Shown: positions 8,588-17,578 of the stretch, in pieces
How the letters are laid out: the number at the start of each line of letters is the position of its first letter
How positions within the stretch are numbered: position 1 is the stretch's first letter
From: Ruminiclostridium sp.
Lineage (GTDB): Bacteria; Bacillota; Clostridia; Oscillospirales; Ruminococcaceae
Assembly: GCA_017942025.1 (NCBI GenBank)
Contig: JAGAVH010000065.1
Location: 1 to 32,828, forward strand
Length of the DNA stretch: 32,828 bases
Direction: 5' to 3'
Program-made: the position numbers and the translations under genes
The notes under the pieces: model-generated
The model's input: only the letters and a program-made list of their open reading frames with translations
Databases searched by the model: none
Told to the model about the DNA's origin: nothing

Positions 8588-11500
8588 ACTCTTCTATAAA
8601 CTTAAAGCTTTCCATACTGAACTTTGTACCGGGTAAGAATACAAAGCTGATATCATATACGCCTTTAAGCTCTTCTATATCGAAGGCTACTGTGGTATAA
8701 TCCTCCGCATTCGGGAATTCTACAAGTCTTGTGACCTGAACTCCGTTTTTATCGGTTGCTCTTATCTGTACAGTACAGAAATCAAGGGGAGTCTTTGCAG
8801 TAATCTCTATTCTTTGTGTACCCTTATCAAAGTGCATATCATTGAATTCAATAACTACGTTATTACCGATATCCTCGATATACTTTCCGTTTACGTTGAA
8901 GTCGTCGCCATAAACATTGTCGGTATCGCCCGCGAAGTTTAGCTTATATGCACGCTGGCACTTTATAAACTCAAAGCCGCCGTAGATGCAGTTTCTGTCT
9001 ATAACAAAGCTGATATCCTGTATGCCCTTTATCATTTCAGGCAGAGCAAATTCCTGGGGATGTGCTCTGTCCCAGCCACCGTTAAAGGCTATACCAAAGG
9101 TACCTATATATCTTCCGCCCTTGTCGGCGTCACCTATGTAAAGCTCTACAGGGAAGTCCTCACCGCCTCCGCAGTTGCCGACGCTTATTATCACGCTGTC
9201 AGCACCTGAGCCGAAATCCACCGCAGAATATCCTATTACAGTTCTGCCGTTAAAGCCGCCCAGCGCACCTCTTTCAATGGTGTTAAGAGGGCAGTTGCTG
9301 AAATCGGAAAGACAAGCGGCATTGAATTTATAGGGATTCTTTGTAGCGTCGCCAAGTCCCGTTATACTGTATTCAAGCTCGGATATAATTTCAGGAAAAT
9401 CCTTGCCATTATTTGCAAAGGCACGCAGTCTGAAGCTGCCGTCGCCCTTGGCGGTGATAGTCAGCTCCTTGCCGTCGTAATCTGTAACCTCGGCAAAGTT
9501 TATCTCTACTCCGTTATCGCTGCAACACTTGAAGCCTATATCGGTATAGGTTGCATTTTCGGGATATATTTTTACAGCTACCTTTCTTGTGGTGCAGTTT
9601 TCATTAAGCTCTCTGCTATTCGTATCGGTAAGCTCAATTTTTCTTACATATATCTCGTTGCTGTATTCTGTCTTTACCGCAGGGAAGGTGTTTTCGCTCA
9701 CTACTGAAATTCCTTCGGGAACATCGCAGGGTGCGGCAGTAAGTGTGATAGTTGCAGGTGCAAGACCTTCGCCCTCAGCGGTTAACGTTATCTCGCCTGC
9801 CTCAAATGTTGTCATCAGCATAGCGGTCATTCTGCCTGAAAAGAGTCTGCGGTTATCACTCTTGTAGCTGTCATAATCGGTGCTGTTGCCGTTATCAAGT
9901 CCCACAAGTCTTGCCGGGCCCTTTACCGTTATCCTTACACGGTTATTGGCGTTTCTTACCTCGTTATCCTTATCATCAAGAGCAGACACATCGATAAAGA
10001 ACATTGCTCTGCCGTTTGCATCGGCTGTTGTCCTGTCCGCTTTAAGACAAAGCTTTGCAGGGTTGCCAAAGGCAGAAATACAGCTCTGTGTTACAGGCTC
10101 CTTATCCTCCTCAGAAAGGTAGCCTCGTACCGTAACTGTTCTGCTGCTGTCATACACAAGCTTCCACTGACCGTAGAGCTTGTCGGAATTTTCGCAGTCG
10201 ATAAGCTGTCTTTCATATACCTCATCTCCATAGCAAAGCTCTAAAACAGGCAGATTTGAATAGGCAAATACATCTATTATCTGACCCTCGTTATAATCCC
10301 AATGGGGCAGGATATGTATATAAGGCTCTGCGTCCTTGTTCCAGAAGGATTTGTAGAGATAATATACATCCTTAGGAATACCTGCAATATCCACAATACC
10401 GAAGTAGGAATTCTTTGTGCTGTAGGGAGTGGGCTCGCCTATATAGTCAAAGCCTGTCCACACAAACTGTCCCATGGAAAACTTTGCATCTCTGTCCATC
10501 ATAAAGGATGTCATAGGAGATGCGCCCCAGTTTACAACACTATTCAAAAGGTCGGAGCATTGCAAATCATCGTGGGTTAAAAGCGCTGTGTCCGCCGGAA
10601 AATGATACACACCTCTTGAACGGACTGTAGAAGCGGTTTCACTGCCATAAATCACCCAGTCGGGATGTGCCTTATGGTGCTCGTTATATAATCTTTCGGC
10701 ATAGTTGTAGCCTGCAAGCTTTAAGAAATCCGCCACCTTCTGGGCGTTTTCCCAGGGCATGAAGTTAGAGCCGATAGTAGCCAATGCGTTCTTTGCAGAG
10801 TCGTGCTTTATAACCTCTTCGCAGAGCATTTGTGCTACCTCGAGACCTCTTTCGCTCTTATGGGTGTCGGGTATCTCGTTGCCTATACTCCACATAATAA
10901 TACTGGGGTGGTTTCTGTCACGGCGTACCCAGGACTTTACATCCTCCTTATACCATTCGCCGAAATATCTCGCATAGTCAAACTCGTTCTTCGGAATTTC
11001 CCACATATCAAGAAATTCGCTGACTACCAGCAGACCTATCTCGTCGCATATCTCCATAAACTCTCTTGATGGAGGATTGTGACTTGTTCTTACCGCATTT
11101 ACTCCCATTTCCTTTAAAATGGTCAGCTGGCGGTAGGTTGCGTCATAGTTTACTGCGCTACCGATAGCACCCGAATCGTGATGCAGGCAGACACCGTTAA
11201 GCTTTATTCTCTTGCAGTTGAGAGAAATACCCGTATTGCTGTCATAATCCACAGCTCTGAAGCCGAAGCGGTTTTCCACCTTATCAAGCATAACGCCGTC
11301 TTCGTCGAAAAGGATAGTGGTGAGAGTATATAATTTCGGCTGGTCAATATCCCACAGTACAGGTGTATCTGTGAAATATGATGTCTTGTCATAAGCTCCG
11401 CATATCCTTTTGTGAGAAGAATATACCTCGTTGCCGTCAGGATCGGTTATGCGATGAGAAACTGAGCCGTCCAGCTCACAGTTAAGGTCGGTTTCTATGC

Positions 11501-12023
11501 ATACACGCCATCTGCCGGGATTTTTATCGTTTATATGATAATTGCATTTTGTGGATATGTATATGCCATCCTCGTTTATATACTGTTTTGAGGTATGACG
11601 GAGATATACATTTCTGTAGATACCTGCACCGCTGTACCAACGGGTATTGGGTGATTTGTGGTTTACTCTTACAAGTATCTCGTTCTTGCCGCTTTTTAAA
11701 AGCTCTGATATATCAAAATGGAATGAGGTGTAGCCGTACTTCCACACACCTGCCTCTTTTCCGTTTACATAAACGGTAGTATCCATATACACACCGTCAA
11801 AGCAGAGAATGAAGCCGTCGGAAAGCTCTTCCTTTGATATTCTGAAGCTCTTTCTGTACCATCCGCAGCCGGACTTATACAGATTTGCGGTATCGCCGAT
11901 AAGCCAATCGTGAGGAAGCTCCACATCATACCAGTGTGCGTCCTTCACGGCAGATTTCTTTGAGTCGGGTTCTGTCAGAGTAAACTGCCAGTTATCATTA
12001 AATAATATTCTGCCTTTTCTCAT
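8586..12023 (-). CDS. Glycoside hydrolase family 2 (beta-galactosidase-like) with two C-terminal CBM-like modules
   Basis: 1145 residues from the chosen start. Order: GH2 sugar-binding domain (about 5-150, ELPHDW and GAGIYRNV motifs), Ig-like domain (about 160-260), TIM barrel (about 270-565), DUF4982-like strand domain, a GH2 C-terminal domain-5-like segment (about 625-765), an Ig-like domain, and two CBM6-like jelly-roll modules (about 895-1025 and 1030-1145). The acid/base is E383 in WSIGNEIPD and the nucleophile E462 in YGSETAST. No signal peptide is seen, so it should act in the cytoplasm on imported oligosaccharides. An in-frame ATG at 12041 exists, but AAAGGA lies 9 bases before the ATG at 12023, inside any longer reading, so the shorter start is preferred. 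Substrate (beta-galactoside, glucuronide or other) is not decided by sequence. Confidence 0.88.
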   Translation of the reverse strand: MRKGRILFNDNWQFTLTEPDSKKSAVKDAHWYDVELPHDWLIGDTANLYKSGCGWYRKSFRISKEELSDGFILCFDGVYMDTTVYVNGKEAGVWKYGYTSFHFDISELLKSGKNEILVRVNHKSPNTRWYSGAGIYRNVYLRHTSKQYINEDGIYISTKCNYHINDKNPGRWRVCIETDLNCELDGSVSHRITDPDGNEVYSSHKRICGAYDKTSYFTDTPVLWDIDQPKLYTLTTILFDEDGVMLDKVENRFGFRAVDYDSNTGISLNCKRIKLNGVCLHHDSGAIGSAVNYDATYRQLTILKEMGVNAVRTSHNPPSREFMEICDEIGLLVVSEFLDMWEIPKNEFDYARYFGEWYKEDVKSWVRRDRNHPSIIMWSIGNEIPDTHKSERGLEVAQMLCEEVIKHDSAKNALATIGSNFMPWENAQKVADFLKLAGYNYAERLYNEHHKAHPDWVIYGSETASTVRSRGVYHFPADTALLTHDDLQCSDLLNSVVNWGASPMTSFMMDRDAKFSMGQFVWTGFDYIGEPTPYSTKNSYFGIVDIAGIPKDVYYLYKSFWNKDAEPYIHILPHWDYNEGQIIDVFAYSNLPVLELCYGDEVYERQLIDCENSDKLYGQWKLVYDSSRTVTVRGYLSEEDKEPVTQSCISAFGNPAKLCLKADRTTADANGRAMFFIDVSALDDKDNEVRNANNRVRITVKGPARLVGLDNGNSTDYDSYKSDNRRLFSGRMTAMLMTTFEAGEITLTAEGEGLAPATITLTAAPCDVPEGISVVSENTFPAVKTEYSNEIYVRKIELTDTNSRELNENCTTRKVAVKIYPENATYTDIGFKCCSDNGVEINFAEVTDYDGKELTITAKGDGSFRLRAFANNGKDFPEIISELEYSITGLGDATKNPYKFNAACLSDFSNCPLNTIERGALGGFNGRTVIGYSAVDFGSGADSVIISVGNCGGGEDFPVELYIGDADKGGRYIGTFGIAFNGGWDRAHPQEFALPEMIKGIQDISFVIDRNCIYGGFEFIKCQRAYKLNFAGDTDNVYGDDFNVNGKYIEDIGNNVVIEFNDMHFDKGTQRIEITAKTPLDFCTVQIRATDKNGVQVTRLVEFPNAEDYTTVAFDIEELKGVYDISFVFLPGTKFSMESFKFIEE

Positions 12024-12058
12024 ATCAAAATTTCCTTTCATAAGGGTGTGTAATCGTT

Positions 12059-12092
12059 TTTATATATCCATATACGCATATTGAAAATGCGT
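12059..12092 (-). promoter_or_regulatory. Possible GH2 promoter with overlapping inverted-repeat operator
   Basis: On the minus strand TTTTCA (12082-12087), 17-bp spacer, TATAAA (12059-12064). The inverted repeat ACGCAT (12074-12079) / ATGCGT (12087-12092), 7-base gap, overlaps the -35 and spacer, the position expected for a repressor site. The -35 is weak (4 of 6), so the promoter is tentative. Confidence 0.45.
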
Positions 12093-12099
12093 TTTATTT

Positions 12100-12621
12100 T
12101 CATATATCAATTTTCGGAGTTTTAAGGGTTATGTAGCTAAGCTTGCCGTTCTTTTCTCCAATAATAAGCTCGACTCCCCTGCCCTCTACAGTTACACTTT
12201 TATCAAACATCAGGTCGGGCGGCTCGGTCTTATTTATAACCTTTATTTCGTTCCGAAGAAAATCGTGGTATCTCATCCTGAGCATATAGCCGCTTTTTGT
12301 GTATACTTTTCGTTCTATAAAGCCTCTTACTATATATACTCTTTCATAGCTGTTTATTTTGATTTTATCCCTTATCACAAGCAGTATGACAATGCCTGCA
12401 ATAATGGTAGCCATCATTATCATAAAAGCAAACAAGCCTGCGTCTCCACCGCTCGCAAGCGGTACTATAATAAAAAGCAGATATACTACGCCGATTACGA
12501 TAAAGGGATACGGCTTTATTTTCGCTACGTTTGCTCTCTGTCTCGGACTTAACGGTATCGGCGCAATATTTTTCATTGCCTCGTCTATGCCGAGATATTT
12601 TTCATCATTTCTACCAAACAT
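12100..12621 (-). CDS. Small two-helix membrane protein of unknown function
   Basis: 173 residues, not recognised as a named family. A hydrophilic N-terminus with SPRQRANVAKIKPYP precedes two membrane helices (about 38-56 and 62-84) joined by a very short turn, followed by a roughly 85-residue beta-rich C-terminal domain with alternating charged and hydrophobic residues (YERVYIVRGFIERKVYTK ... VEGRGVELIIGEKNGKLSYITLK), similar in feel to membrane PH-like domains. Both termini would be on the same side, probably cytoplasmic. The ribosome site is GGAGAAA about 8 bases upstream. It lies between the PilZ-like gene and the GH2 gene on the same strand, separated from the first by a strong hairpin. 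Function unknown. Confidence 0.65.
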   Translation of the reverse strand: MFGRNDEKYLGIDEAMKNIAPIPLSPRQRANVAKIKPYPFIVIGVVYLLFIIVPLASGGDAGLFAFMIMMATIIAGIVILLVIRDKIKINSYERVYIVRGFIERKVYTKSGYMLRMRYHDFLRNEIKVINKTEPPDLMFDKSVTVEGRGVELIIGEKNGKLSYITLKTPKIDI

Positions 12622-12643
12622 AGTTTTATTTCTCCATAAAGCA

Positions 12644-12680
12644 ATTATCCCCTTTATATAACTTTATTAAAGGGGATAAT
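12644..12680 (-). terminator. Strong hairpin between the PilZ-like gene and the membrane protein gene
   Basis: A perfect 13-bp stem, ATTATCCCCTTTA (12644-12656) and TAAAGGGGATAAT (12668-12680), 11-base loop. On the minus strand it begins seven bases after the PilZ-like stop codon but has no good U-tract, so it may be a terminator, an attenuator or an RNA-stability element. Confidence 0.55.
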
Positions 12681-12686
12681 CTAATT

Positions 12687-13349
12687 TTAAAAATCGTCAT
12701 CTTCGAGTTTTCTTCTGCGTTCTATTTCCTTCTTCTGAAGCTCCATAATAAATCGGGACAGATAATCCTCCTGTTCCTTCGAAACGCCTTCAAACTGACA
12801 ACCATAGCCTACTAAATTGCCTTCGATATCCTTCTGGACGCGCAATACCTTAGTTGGAATGGTAAGTTTTCCGTTAAAGAATACAAGGCGGAATTTGTCA
12901 CCCGGATTTAGCGTCATCATTTCGCATTGAAGCAGAACGCCACCTATATTGATATTAAGAACAACAGCCGGAATATTCTCACCGTTTGTCAGTCTTTCTG
13001 AAAAAATGAAAACCTTTTCGTGACAGGACATTTTAAAATATCTGCGTCGTTCTTCTAATTCCTCGACCTCGTCAACCTGAGCTACAATCTGAGATTTATC
13101 ACAATCATCTACTATTATGGGTGTTCTGTAACGATTGCCGCTGCCGTATTCAAACACCAGCACCATAACATCACCCTTTTTTGTCGCCGGGAGACTGCTG
13201 CTCATAACCTTGACGGTATAGGTGCCTGTTTTTTTAAACAGCACCTTTTTTTCAGAGAAGGAAAATGCTTTTGTGGCGCCGAAAAATTGATTCTTCAAAT
13301 CATATATTTCGATTTTTGTCACTTCATCTGCACTTATCATTACATTCAT
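12687..13349 (-). CDS. PilZ domain protein (YcgR-like), binding motif altered
   Basis: 220 residues with the two-part layout of clostridial YcgR-like proteins: an N-terminal beta-rich domain (about 1-95) and a C-terminal PilZ domain (about 98-210). PilZ proteins bind cyclic di-GMP through an RxxxR motif at the domain start and a (D/N)xSxxG motif on the beta barrel. Here these read R101-R102-R103-Y-F-K106 and N132-I-N134-I-G-G137, so the second Arg is Lys and the Ser is Asn. The fold is recognisable but binding could be weaker or lost. The tail is highly charged (KKEIERRRKLEDDD). The ribosome site is weak and an in-frame ATG three codons later is possible. Its gene stands 89 bp downstream of upp. 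Confidence 0.75.
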   Translation of the reverse strand: MNVMISADEVTKIEIYDLKNQFFGATKAFSFSEKKVLFKKTGTYTVKVMSSSLPATKKGDVMVLVFEYGSGNRYRTPIIVDDCDKSQIVAQVDEVEELEERRRYFKMSCHEKVFIFSERLTNGENIPAVVLNINIGGVLLQCEMMTLNPGDKFRLVFFNGKLTIPTKVLRVQKDIEGNLVGYGCQFEGVSKEQEDYLSRFIMELQKKEIERRRKLEDDDF

Positions 13350-13438
13350 ACTGATTCATTTTTCTTTCCGCTGTCAAATTCAGCTATCTTAATACAGTTC
13401 TGCGTTTCCTTCTTTTGTTCCGGTTATATACTTTTATC

Positions 13439-14077
13439 TTACTTTGTGCCGAAAATTCTGTCTCCGCCATCGCCGATACCGGGAGTGATATATAAATCCT
13501 CGTTAAGGCCCTTATCCATAGCGCCGCAGTAGATTTCTACATCGGGATATGCTTCCTGAAGAGCCTTTACGCCCTCAGGGCAAGCGATAACGCACATAAA
13601 CTTGATTGTATGTGCACCTGTTTCCTTGATCTTCTTGATAGCGTGGATTGCAGATGAACCTGTAGCTAACATAAGGTCGGTTACGATAACGTCACGCTCG
13701 TTTATATCAAAGGGGAGCTTGCAGTAATATTCTGCGGCAGAATTTGAGTTTGCCTTATCTCTGTAGATACCGATATGGCCGATCTTTGCGGCAGGAACAA
13801 GTGCAATAGCACCGTCAACCATACCAAGACCTGCTCTTAAAATGGGAACAAAGGCAAGCTTTCTGCCTGAGATAACGTTGGTTTCTGCTATAGCTATGGG
13901 AGTCTGAACTGTTACCTTCTTTAAGGGAAGATCGCGTGTAGCCTCGTAGCACATAAGCATAGAAATTTCGTTTACTAATTCCCTGAATTCTTTGGAGCCT
14001 GTGTTTACATCTCTTAAAAGAGAAATCTTGTGCTGTACAAGGGGATGGTCACAGATGTGAAGCTTTTCGTTTGACAT
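13439..14077 (-). CDS. upp: Uracil phosphoribosyltransferase
   Basis: 212 residues, the usual length. It converts uracil and PRPP to UMP in pyrimidine salvage in the cytoplasm. The PRPP-binding loop [14 protein letters not shown] (about 129-142), the early [15 protein letters not shown] segment, the [10 protein letters not shown] segment and the C-terminal uracil-binding [17 protein letters not shown] are all present. AGAGGAC precedes the ATG. It is the last gene of the run beginning with fhs, 105 bp after rpiB. That gap contains CCCTATGA (14093-14100) and TCATAGGG (14130-14137), which could form a long-looped hairpin in the leader. No separate promoter or PyrR-type element was convincing. 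Confidence 0.96.
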   Translation of the reverse strand: MSNEKLHICDHPLVQHKISLLRDVNTGSKEFRELVNEISMLMCYEATRDLPLKKVTVQTPIAIAETNVISGRKLAFVPILRAGLGMVDGAIALVPAAKIGHIGIYRDKANSNSAAEYYCKLPFDINERDVIVTDLMLATGSSAIHAIKKIKETGAHTIKFMCVIACPEGVKALQEAYPDVEIYCGAMDKGLNEDLYITPGIGDGGDRIFGTK

Positions 14078-14182
14078 AATGTCCTCTTTTCTCCCTATGA
14101 TAAAAATTTTATTTTCAGCAGTCGGACTTTCATAGGGAAAAATCCGCCTGATTTATTTTAAAGCTTGTAGTTTCAGCTTCGT

Positions 14183-14617
14183 TTACTTGTTTTCAAGACC
14201 CATTATCTTGTCTACTCTTCTCTGGTGTCTGCCGCCTTCGAATTCGGTATTTAAAAATACTGTTACAATCTCTTCGGCAGTACCCGCTCCGATAACTCTG
14301 CCGCCCATACACAGTACGTTGGCATCGTTGTGAAGTCTTGTGTACTTTGCTGTATAATAATCCTGGCAAAGTGCGGCTCTTATACCCTTTATCTTATTTG
14401 CAGACATCGATATGCCGATACCTGTACCGCAGATAAGAATGCCTTTTTCACATTCGCCGCTTGTTACCTTTTCGCAGGTCTTTTCTGCTATATCGGGATA
14501 GTCACAGCTTTCACCGTTACAACCGCAGTCGATATATTCTATACCGCTGTTTTCAAGAAATTTTATCACTTCGCATTTAAGTGAGTATCCTGCGTGGTCG
14601 CTTCCTATTGCTATCAT
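14183..14617 (-). CDS. rpiB: Ribose-5-phosphate isomerase B
   Basis: 144 residues, full length for the RpiB/LacAB family. It interconverts ribose 5-phosphate and ribulose 5-phosphate in the pentose phosphate pathway. Visible family features are GSDHAG (D7, H8), the catalytic Cys63 in LICGTGIGISMSANK, LHNDANVL (H96) with CMGGRVIG, and the C-terminal phosphate-binding GGRHQRRVDKI. It starts 22 bp after the end of tsaB. Position beside upp fits a supply of ribose phosphate for PRPP-using salvage. The sequence favours RpiB over the lactose-type LacA/LacB because no lac gene is adjacent. Confidence 0.95.
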   Translation of the reverse strand: MIAIGSDHAGYSLKCEVIKFLENSGIEYIDCGCNGESCDYPDIAEKTCEKVTSGECEKGILICGTGIGISMSANKIKGIRAALCQDYYTAKYTRLHNDANVLCMGGRVIGAGTAEEIVTVFLNTEFEGGRHQRRVDKIMGLENK

Positions 14618-14639
14618 TTTCTTTTCCTCTGTTCTTTCT

Positions 14640-15350
14640 TTATTCTGTTTTTATTCCCTGCTTTGCCATAAGCTCTCTCTGAGCCTGTGGAAGCTTTAAA
14701 TACATAGGCATAAGCGCCTCGGGTTTTATATGCTCTTTATTTACAGCCGCAAGACATACGCCTGCGCCCGTCTGGTATCTTAAATGAGAGGGGGCAAGTC
14801 TTACGTTAGTAAGCTCTGCCTTCTGGCATTCGCAAAGTATAAGCTGGGCTCCGTCGCCTGCGAGAATAACATCCTCATCCCTGTACTCTGACAGTATCGC
14901 CGCAAGCTCTTCTGCCTTGTGACAGCCTTCTTCGGTAAGTCGTGTGACTACACCCTTTTCGATTCTGAACAGGGCATCAAAGACCTGATTACATCTTGCG
15001 TCTATAGCACCGCATACGATACAGTCGGCAGCTGCAAGATTATACGCCATAGCCTCTGTAGTAGTAACCTCGGCACAGGGCTTGCTATTCGCAAAAGCCA
15101 TACCCTTTACTGCGGATATTCCTATACGCAGTCCCGTAAAGGAGCCGGGTCCTGCAGATACTGCAAATAAATCTATATCCGATACCGCAATGCCTGAATT
15201 TTTTATAATATCCTCCACAATCGGCATAAGTGTTACCGAGTGGGTGAGCTTGTTGTTAATGACAGTCTGGGCTAAAACTATATCCTTTTCGCTGTCGTAT
15301 ATTGCCGCACAGCAGGGTGCGGCGGCTGTGTCAATTCCGAGTATCAGCAT
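14640..15350 (-). CDS. tsaB: tRNA threonylcarbamoyladenosine biosynthesis protein TsaB
   Basis: 236 residues from the ATG chosen here. TsaB is the catalytically inactive ASKHA-fold partner of TsaD in making the N6-threonylcarbamoyl modification of adenine 37 in ANN-reading tRNAs. The N-terminal LILGIDTA and the SAGPGSFTGLRIGIS motif (about 63-77) are diagnostic. A GTG two codons upstream (15356) is possible, but GGAGGA sits six bases before the ATG at 15350, so the ATG is preferred. It overlaps the end of tsaE by seven bases (ATGCTGA), indicating translational coupling of two members of the same complex. Confidence 0.95.
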   Translation of the reverse strand: MLILGIDTAAAPCCAAIYDSEKDIVLAQTVINNKLTHSVTLMPIVEDIIKNSGIAVSDIDLFAVSAGPGSFTGLRIGISAVKGMAFANSKPCAEVTTTEAMAYNLAAADCIVCGAIDARCNQVFDALFRIEKGVVTRLTEEGCHKAEELAAILSEYRDEDVILAGDGAQLILCECQKAELTNVRLAPSHLRYQTGAGVCLAAVNKEHIKPEALMPMYLKLPQAQRELMAKQGIKTE

Positions 15351-15781
15351 ACGCACTCCTCCTGCGGAATGTATTTTATGATTCTGCCCTCGTCACCTGT
15401 TTTTGTGATCTCCACTATGCAGAAATGAGGTAAAAAGGTGACAAGCTCGGGGATGTTTTCGCTCCACTCTATCGCCATAATGCCGTTTCTGTCCAGATAA
15501 TCGAAAAAGCCTATGGCGTAAAGGTCGTCCATTGTGTCAATTCTGAACAAATCGAAATGGAATACGGGTACATCTCCCTCATATTCGTTTACAAGAGCAA
15601 AGGTGGGACTGGTCACCACATCGCCGCATCCGAAATAATCGGCTACGCCCTTTGTAAAGTGGGTTTTTCCTGCTCCCATTTCGCCTCTGTATAAAATGCA
15701 GTCGCCGTGGGACAGCCTTTCGGCAAGAGTCTTGCCTATAGCTATTGTCTGCTCCGGGCTGTCAGATATGAATTTTTCCAT
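15344..15781 (-). CDS. tsaE: tRNA t6A biosynthesis ATPase TsaE
   Basis: 145 residues. TsaE is the P-loop ATPase that works with TsaB and TsaD in t6A formation. It has Walker A GEMGAGKT (33-40), the TSPTFALVNEY segment, HFDLFRI and EWSENI, all typical of the YdiB/TsaE family. Its ATG overlaps the fhs stop in TGATG, and no good ribosome site lies upstream, so it is probably translated by coupling to fhs. tsaB follows with a seven-base overlap. Confidence 0.95.
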   Translation of the reverse strand: MEKFISDSPEQTIAIGKTLAERLSHGDCILYRGEMGAGKTHFTKGVADYFGCGDVVTSPTFALVNEYEGDVPVFHFDLFRIDTMDDLYAIGFFDYLDRNGIMAIEWSENIPELVTFLPHFCIVEITKTGDEGRIIKYIPQEECVC

Positions 15782-17451
15782 CAGAAAAGTCCTGTGATTT
15801 CGCCGTTTGCGAGTACGTCTATATTGTTTGCCGCAGGAACCTTGGGAAGTCCGGGCATTGTCATAATATCGCCTGTTAAAGCTACCACGAAGCCTGCGCC
15901 TGCTGAAAGCTTTACATCACGTACTGTAATTTCAAAGCCCTCAGGTCTGCCAAGCTTTGCAGGGTCGTCGGATAAGGAATACTGGGTCTTTGCAACACAT
16001 ACGGGTACATTAGCAAAGCCTATATCTTCAATCTCCTTTATAGCCTTTTCTGCCGCCGCTGTAAAGATAACACCAGAGGCTCCGTAGATTTCCTTTGCGA
16101 TAATCTGAAGCTTTTCCTTTATAGGAAGCTCGCTGTCGTAGATGGGAGCAAAGTTGCTTTCCTGCTCTTCAATGGTTTCGATAACTGCCTTTGCAAGCTC
16201 GATACCACCCTCGCCGCCGTTTAAGAATACATCTGAGAAGGCAACCTTTGCGCCGTGCTGTTCGCAGTATTCACGGACAATAGCGATTTCAGCCTCTGTA
16301 TCTGTATAGAAGTGGTTTATAGCAACAACTACGGGTACTCCGTACTTTCTCATATTGTCGATATGTGCGCCGAGGTTTACGATGCCCTTTTTAAGAGCCT
16401 CGGTATTTTCTGTTGTAAGGTCAGCCTTTGCAACGCCGCCGTTGTACTTTAATGCACGGATGGTTGCAACGAGAACTGTACAGCTGGGCTTTAATCCTGC
16501 GTAACGGCACTTGATATCAAAGAACTTTTCAGCACCCAGGTCAGAGCCGAAGCCTGCCTCTGTTACCGCATATTCGCCAAGCTTTAATGCAAGCTTTGTA
16601 GCTCTTACGCTGTTACAGCCGTGAGCGATATTTGCGAAGGGACCACCGTGGATGATAGCAGGTGTATTTTCAAGAGTCTGTACGAGGTTGGGGTTGATAG
16701 CCTCCTTTAAGAGAGCTGTCATAGCACCTACAGCGGATAAATCCTTTGCATATACGGGCTTGTTGTCGTAGGTATAGGCAACTAAAATTCTGCCGAGTCT
16801 TGCCTTTAAATCATCTAAATCATCTGCAAGGCAGAGAATAGCCATAATTTCACTGGCTACTGTAATCTGGAAGTGATCCTCTCTCGGTACGCCGTTTACC
16901 TTGCCGCCAAGACCGATTATTACATTACGGAGCGCTCTGTCGTTCATATCAAGGCAACGCTTTATCTGAATACGTCTGGGATCGATACCGATAACGTTAC
17001 CCTGCTGGATGTGGTTATCGATAAGGGCGCAAAGCAGATTGTTTGCCGCTGTGATAGCGTGCATATCGCCTGTGAAATGGAGGTTGATGTCCTCCATAGG
17101 AACAACCTGAGCGTAGCCGCCGCCTGCCGCACCGCCCTTTACACCGAATACGGGGCCTAAGGAAGGCTCACGGAGTGCAAGCACAGCCTTTTTGCCGAGC
17201 TTATACATACCCTGAGCAAGACCTACCGAGGTAGTGGTCTTACCCTCGCCTGCGGGAGTGGGGTTGATAGCGGTAACAAGAATCAGCTTGCCGTCGGGCT
17301 TTTCTGATAATCTGTCGATGCATTCCTGAGATATCTTTGCCTTGTAGTGGCCGTAGGGAACGAGCTCTTCCTCGTTTATGCCAAGGTCAGCGGCGATATC
17401 CTTTATTTTAAGCATTTTTGCGCTCTGCGCAATTTCAATATCTGTAAGCAT
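15781..17451 (-). CDS. fhs: Formate-tetrahydrofolate ligase
   Basis: 556 residues, full length. It makes 10-formyltetrahydrofolate from formate, ATP and tetrahydrofolate, feeding purine synthesis and one-carbon metabolism and, in acetogens, the methyl branch of the Wood-Ljungdahl pathway. The nucleotide loop [10 protein letters not shown] (64-73) and the motifs [36 protein letters not shown] and [14 protein letters not shown] are present. GGAAGG lies eight bases before ATG and a good sigma-A promoter about 70 bp upstream. It heads the run with tsaE, which begins in its stop codon. No other Wood-Ljungdahl gene is adjacent, so an acetogenic role cannot be argued here. Confidence 0.97.
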   Translation of the reverse strand: MLTDIEIAQSAKMLKIKDIAADLGINEEELVPYGHYKAKISQECIDRLSEKPDGKLILVTAINPTPAGEGKTTTSVGLAQGMYKLGKKAVLALREPSLGPVFGVKGGAAGGGYAQVVPMEDINLHFTGDMHAITAANNLLCALIDNHIQQGNVIGIDPRRIQIKRCLDMNDRALRNVIIGLGGKVNGVPREDHFQITVASEIMAILCLADDLDDLKARLGRILVAYTYDNKPVYAKDLSAVGAMTALLKEAINPNLVQTLENTPAIIHGGPFANIAHGCNSVRATKLALKLGEYAVTEAGFGSDLGAEKFFDIKCRYAGLKPSCTVLVATIRALKYNGGVAKADLTTENTEALKKGIVNLGAHIDNMRKYGVPVVVAINHFYTDTEAEIAIVREYCEQHGAKVAFSDVFLNGGEGGIELAKAVIETIEEQESNFAPIYDSELPIKEKLQIIAKEIYGASGVIFTAAAEKAIKEIEDIGFANVPVCVAKTQYSLSDDPAKLGRPEGFEITVRDVKLSAGAGFVVALTGDIMTMPGLPKVPAANNIDVLANGEITGLF

Positions 17452-17521
17452 TTCAACAACCTTCCTTTTATGGAAATTTCTTTTATCTCCGCTTTAGCGG
17501 CTGATATAATCAGTTATTTTA

Positions 17522-17550
17522 AGTATATCACAATATAGTATAAATTTCAA
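17522..17550 (-). promoter_or_regulatory. Sigma-A promoter of the fhs operon
   Basis: On the minus strand TTGAAA (17545-17550), 17-bp spacer, TATACT (17522-17527). The leader contains a small CCGC-TAAA-GCGG hairpin. I looked for the THF riboswitch known upstream of some fhs and folT genes and did not recognise it; the leader seems too short. Confidence 0.7.
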
Positions 17551-17553
17551 TAA

Positions 17554-17578
17554 AAATCAGCTAAATTTTATCTGATTT
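17554..17578 (-). terminator. Weak terminator overlapping the end of the ParC-like gene
   Basis: On the minus strand AAATCAG (17572-17578) pairs with CTGATTT (17554-17560) across 11 bases, and the run continues TTTTATT. The stem includes the stop codon of the ParC-like gene and ends just before the fhs promoter. Seven base pairs only. Confidence 0.4.

Noticed and set aside
13349-13377. A promoter for the PilZ-like gene with TTGACA at 13372-13377
   Set aside because: The expected -10 position reads TCAGTA, and the start site would fall within or after the start codon.
17452-17521. A THF riboswitch in the fhs leader
   Set aside because: It is known upstream of fhs in some Firmicutes, but the leader is only about 70 bases and has only one small hairpin, without the conserved core I would expect.
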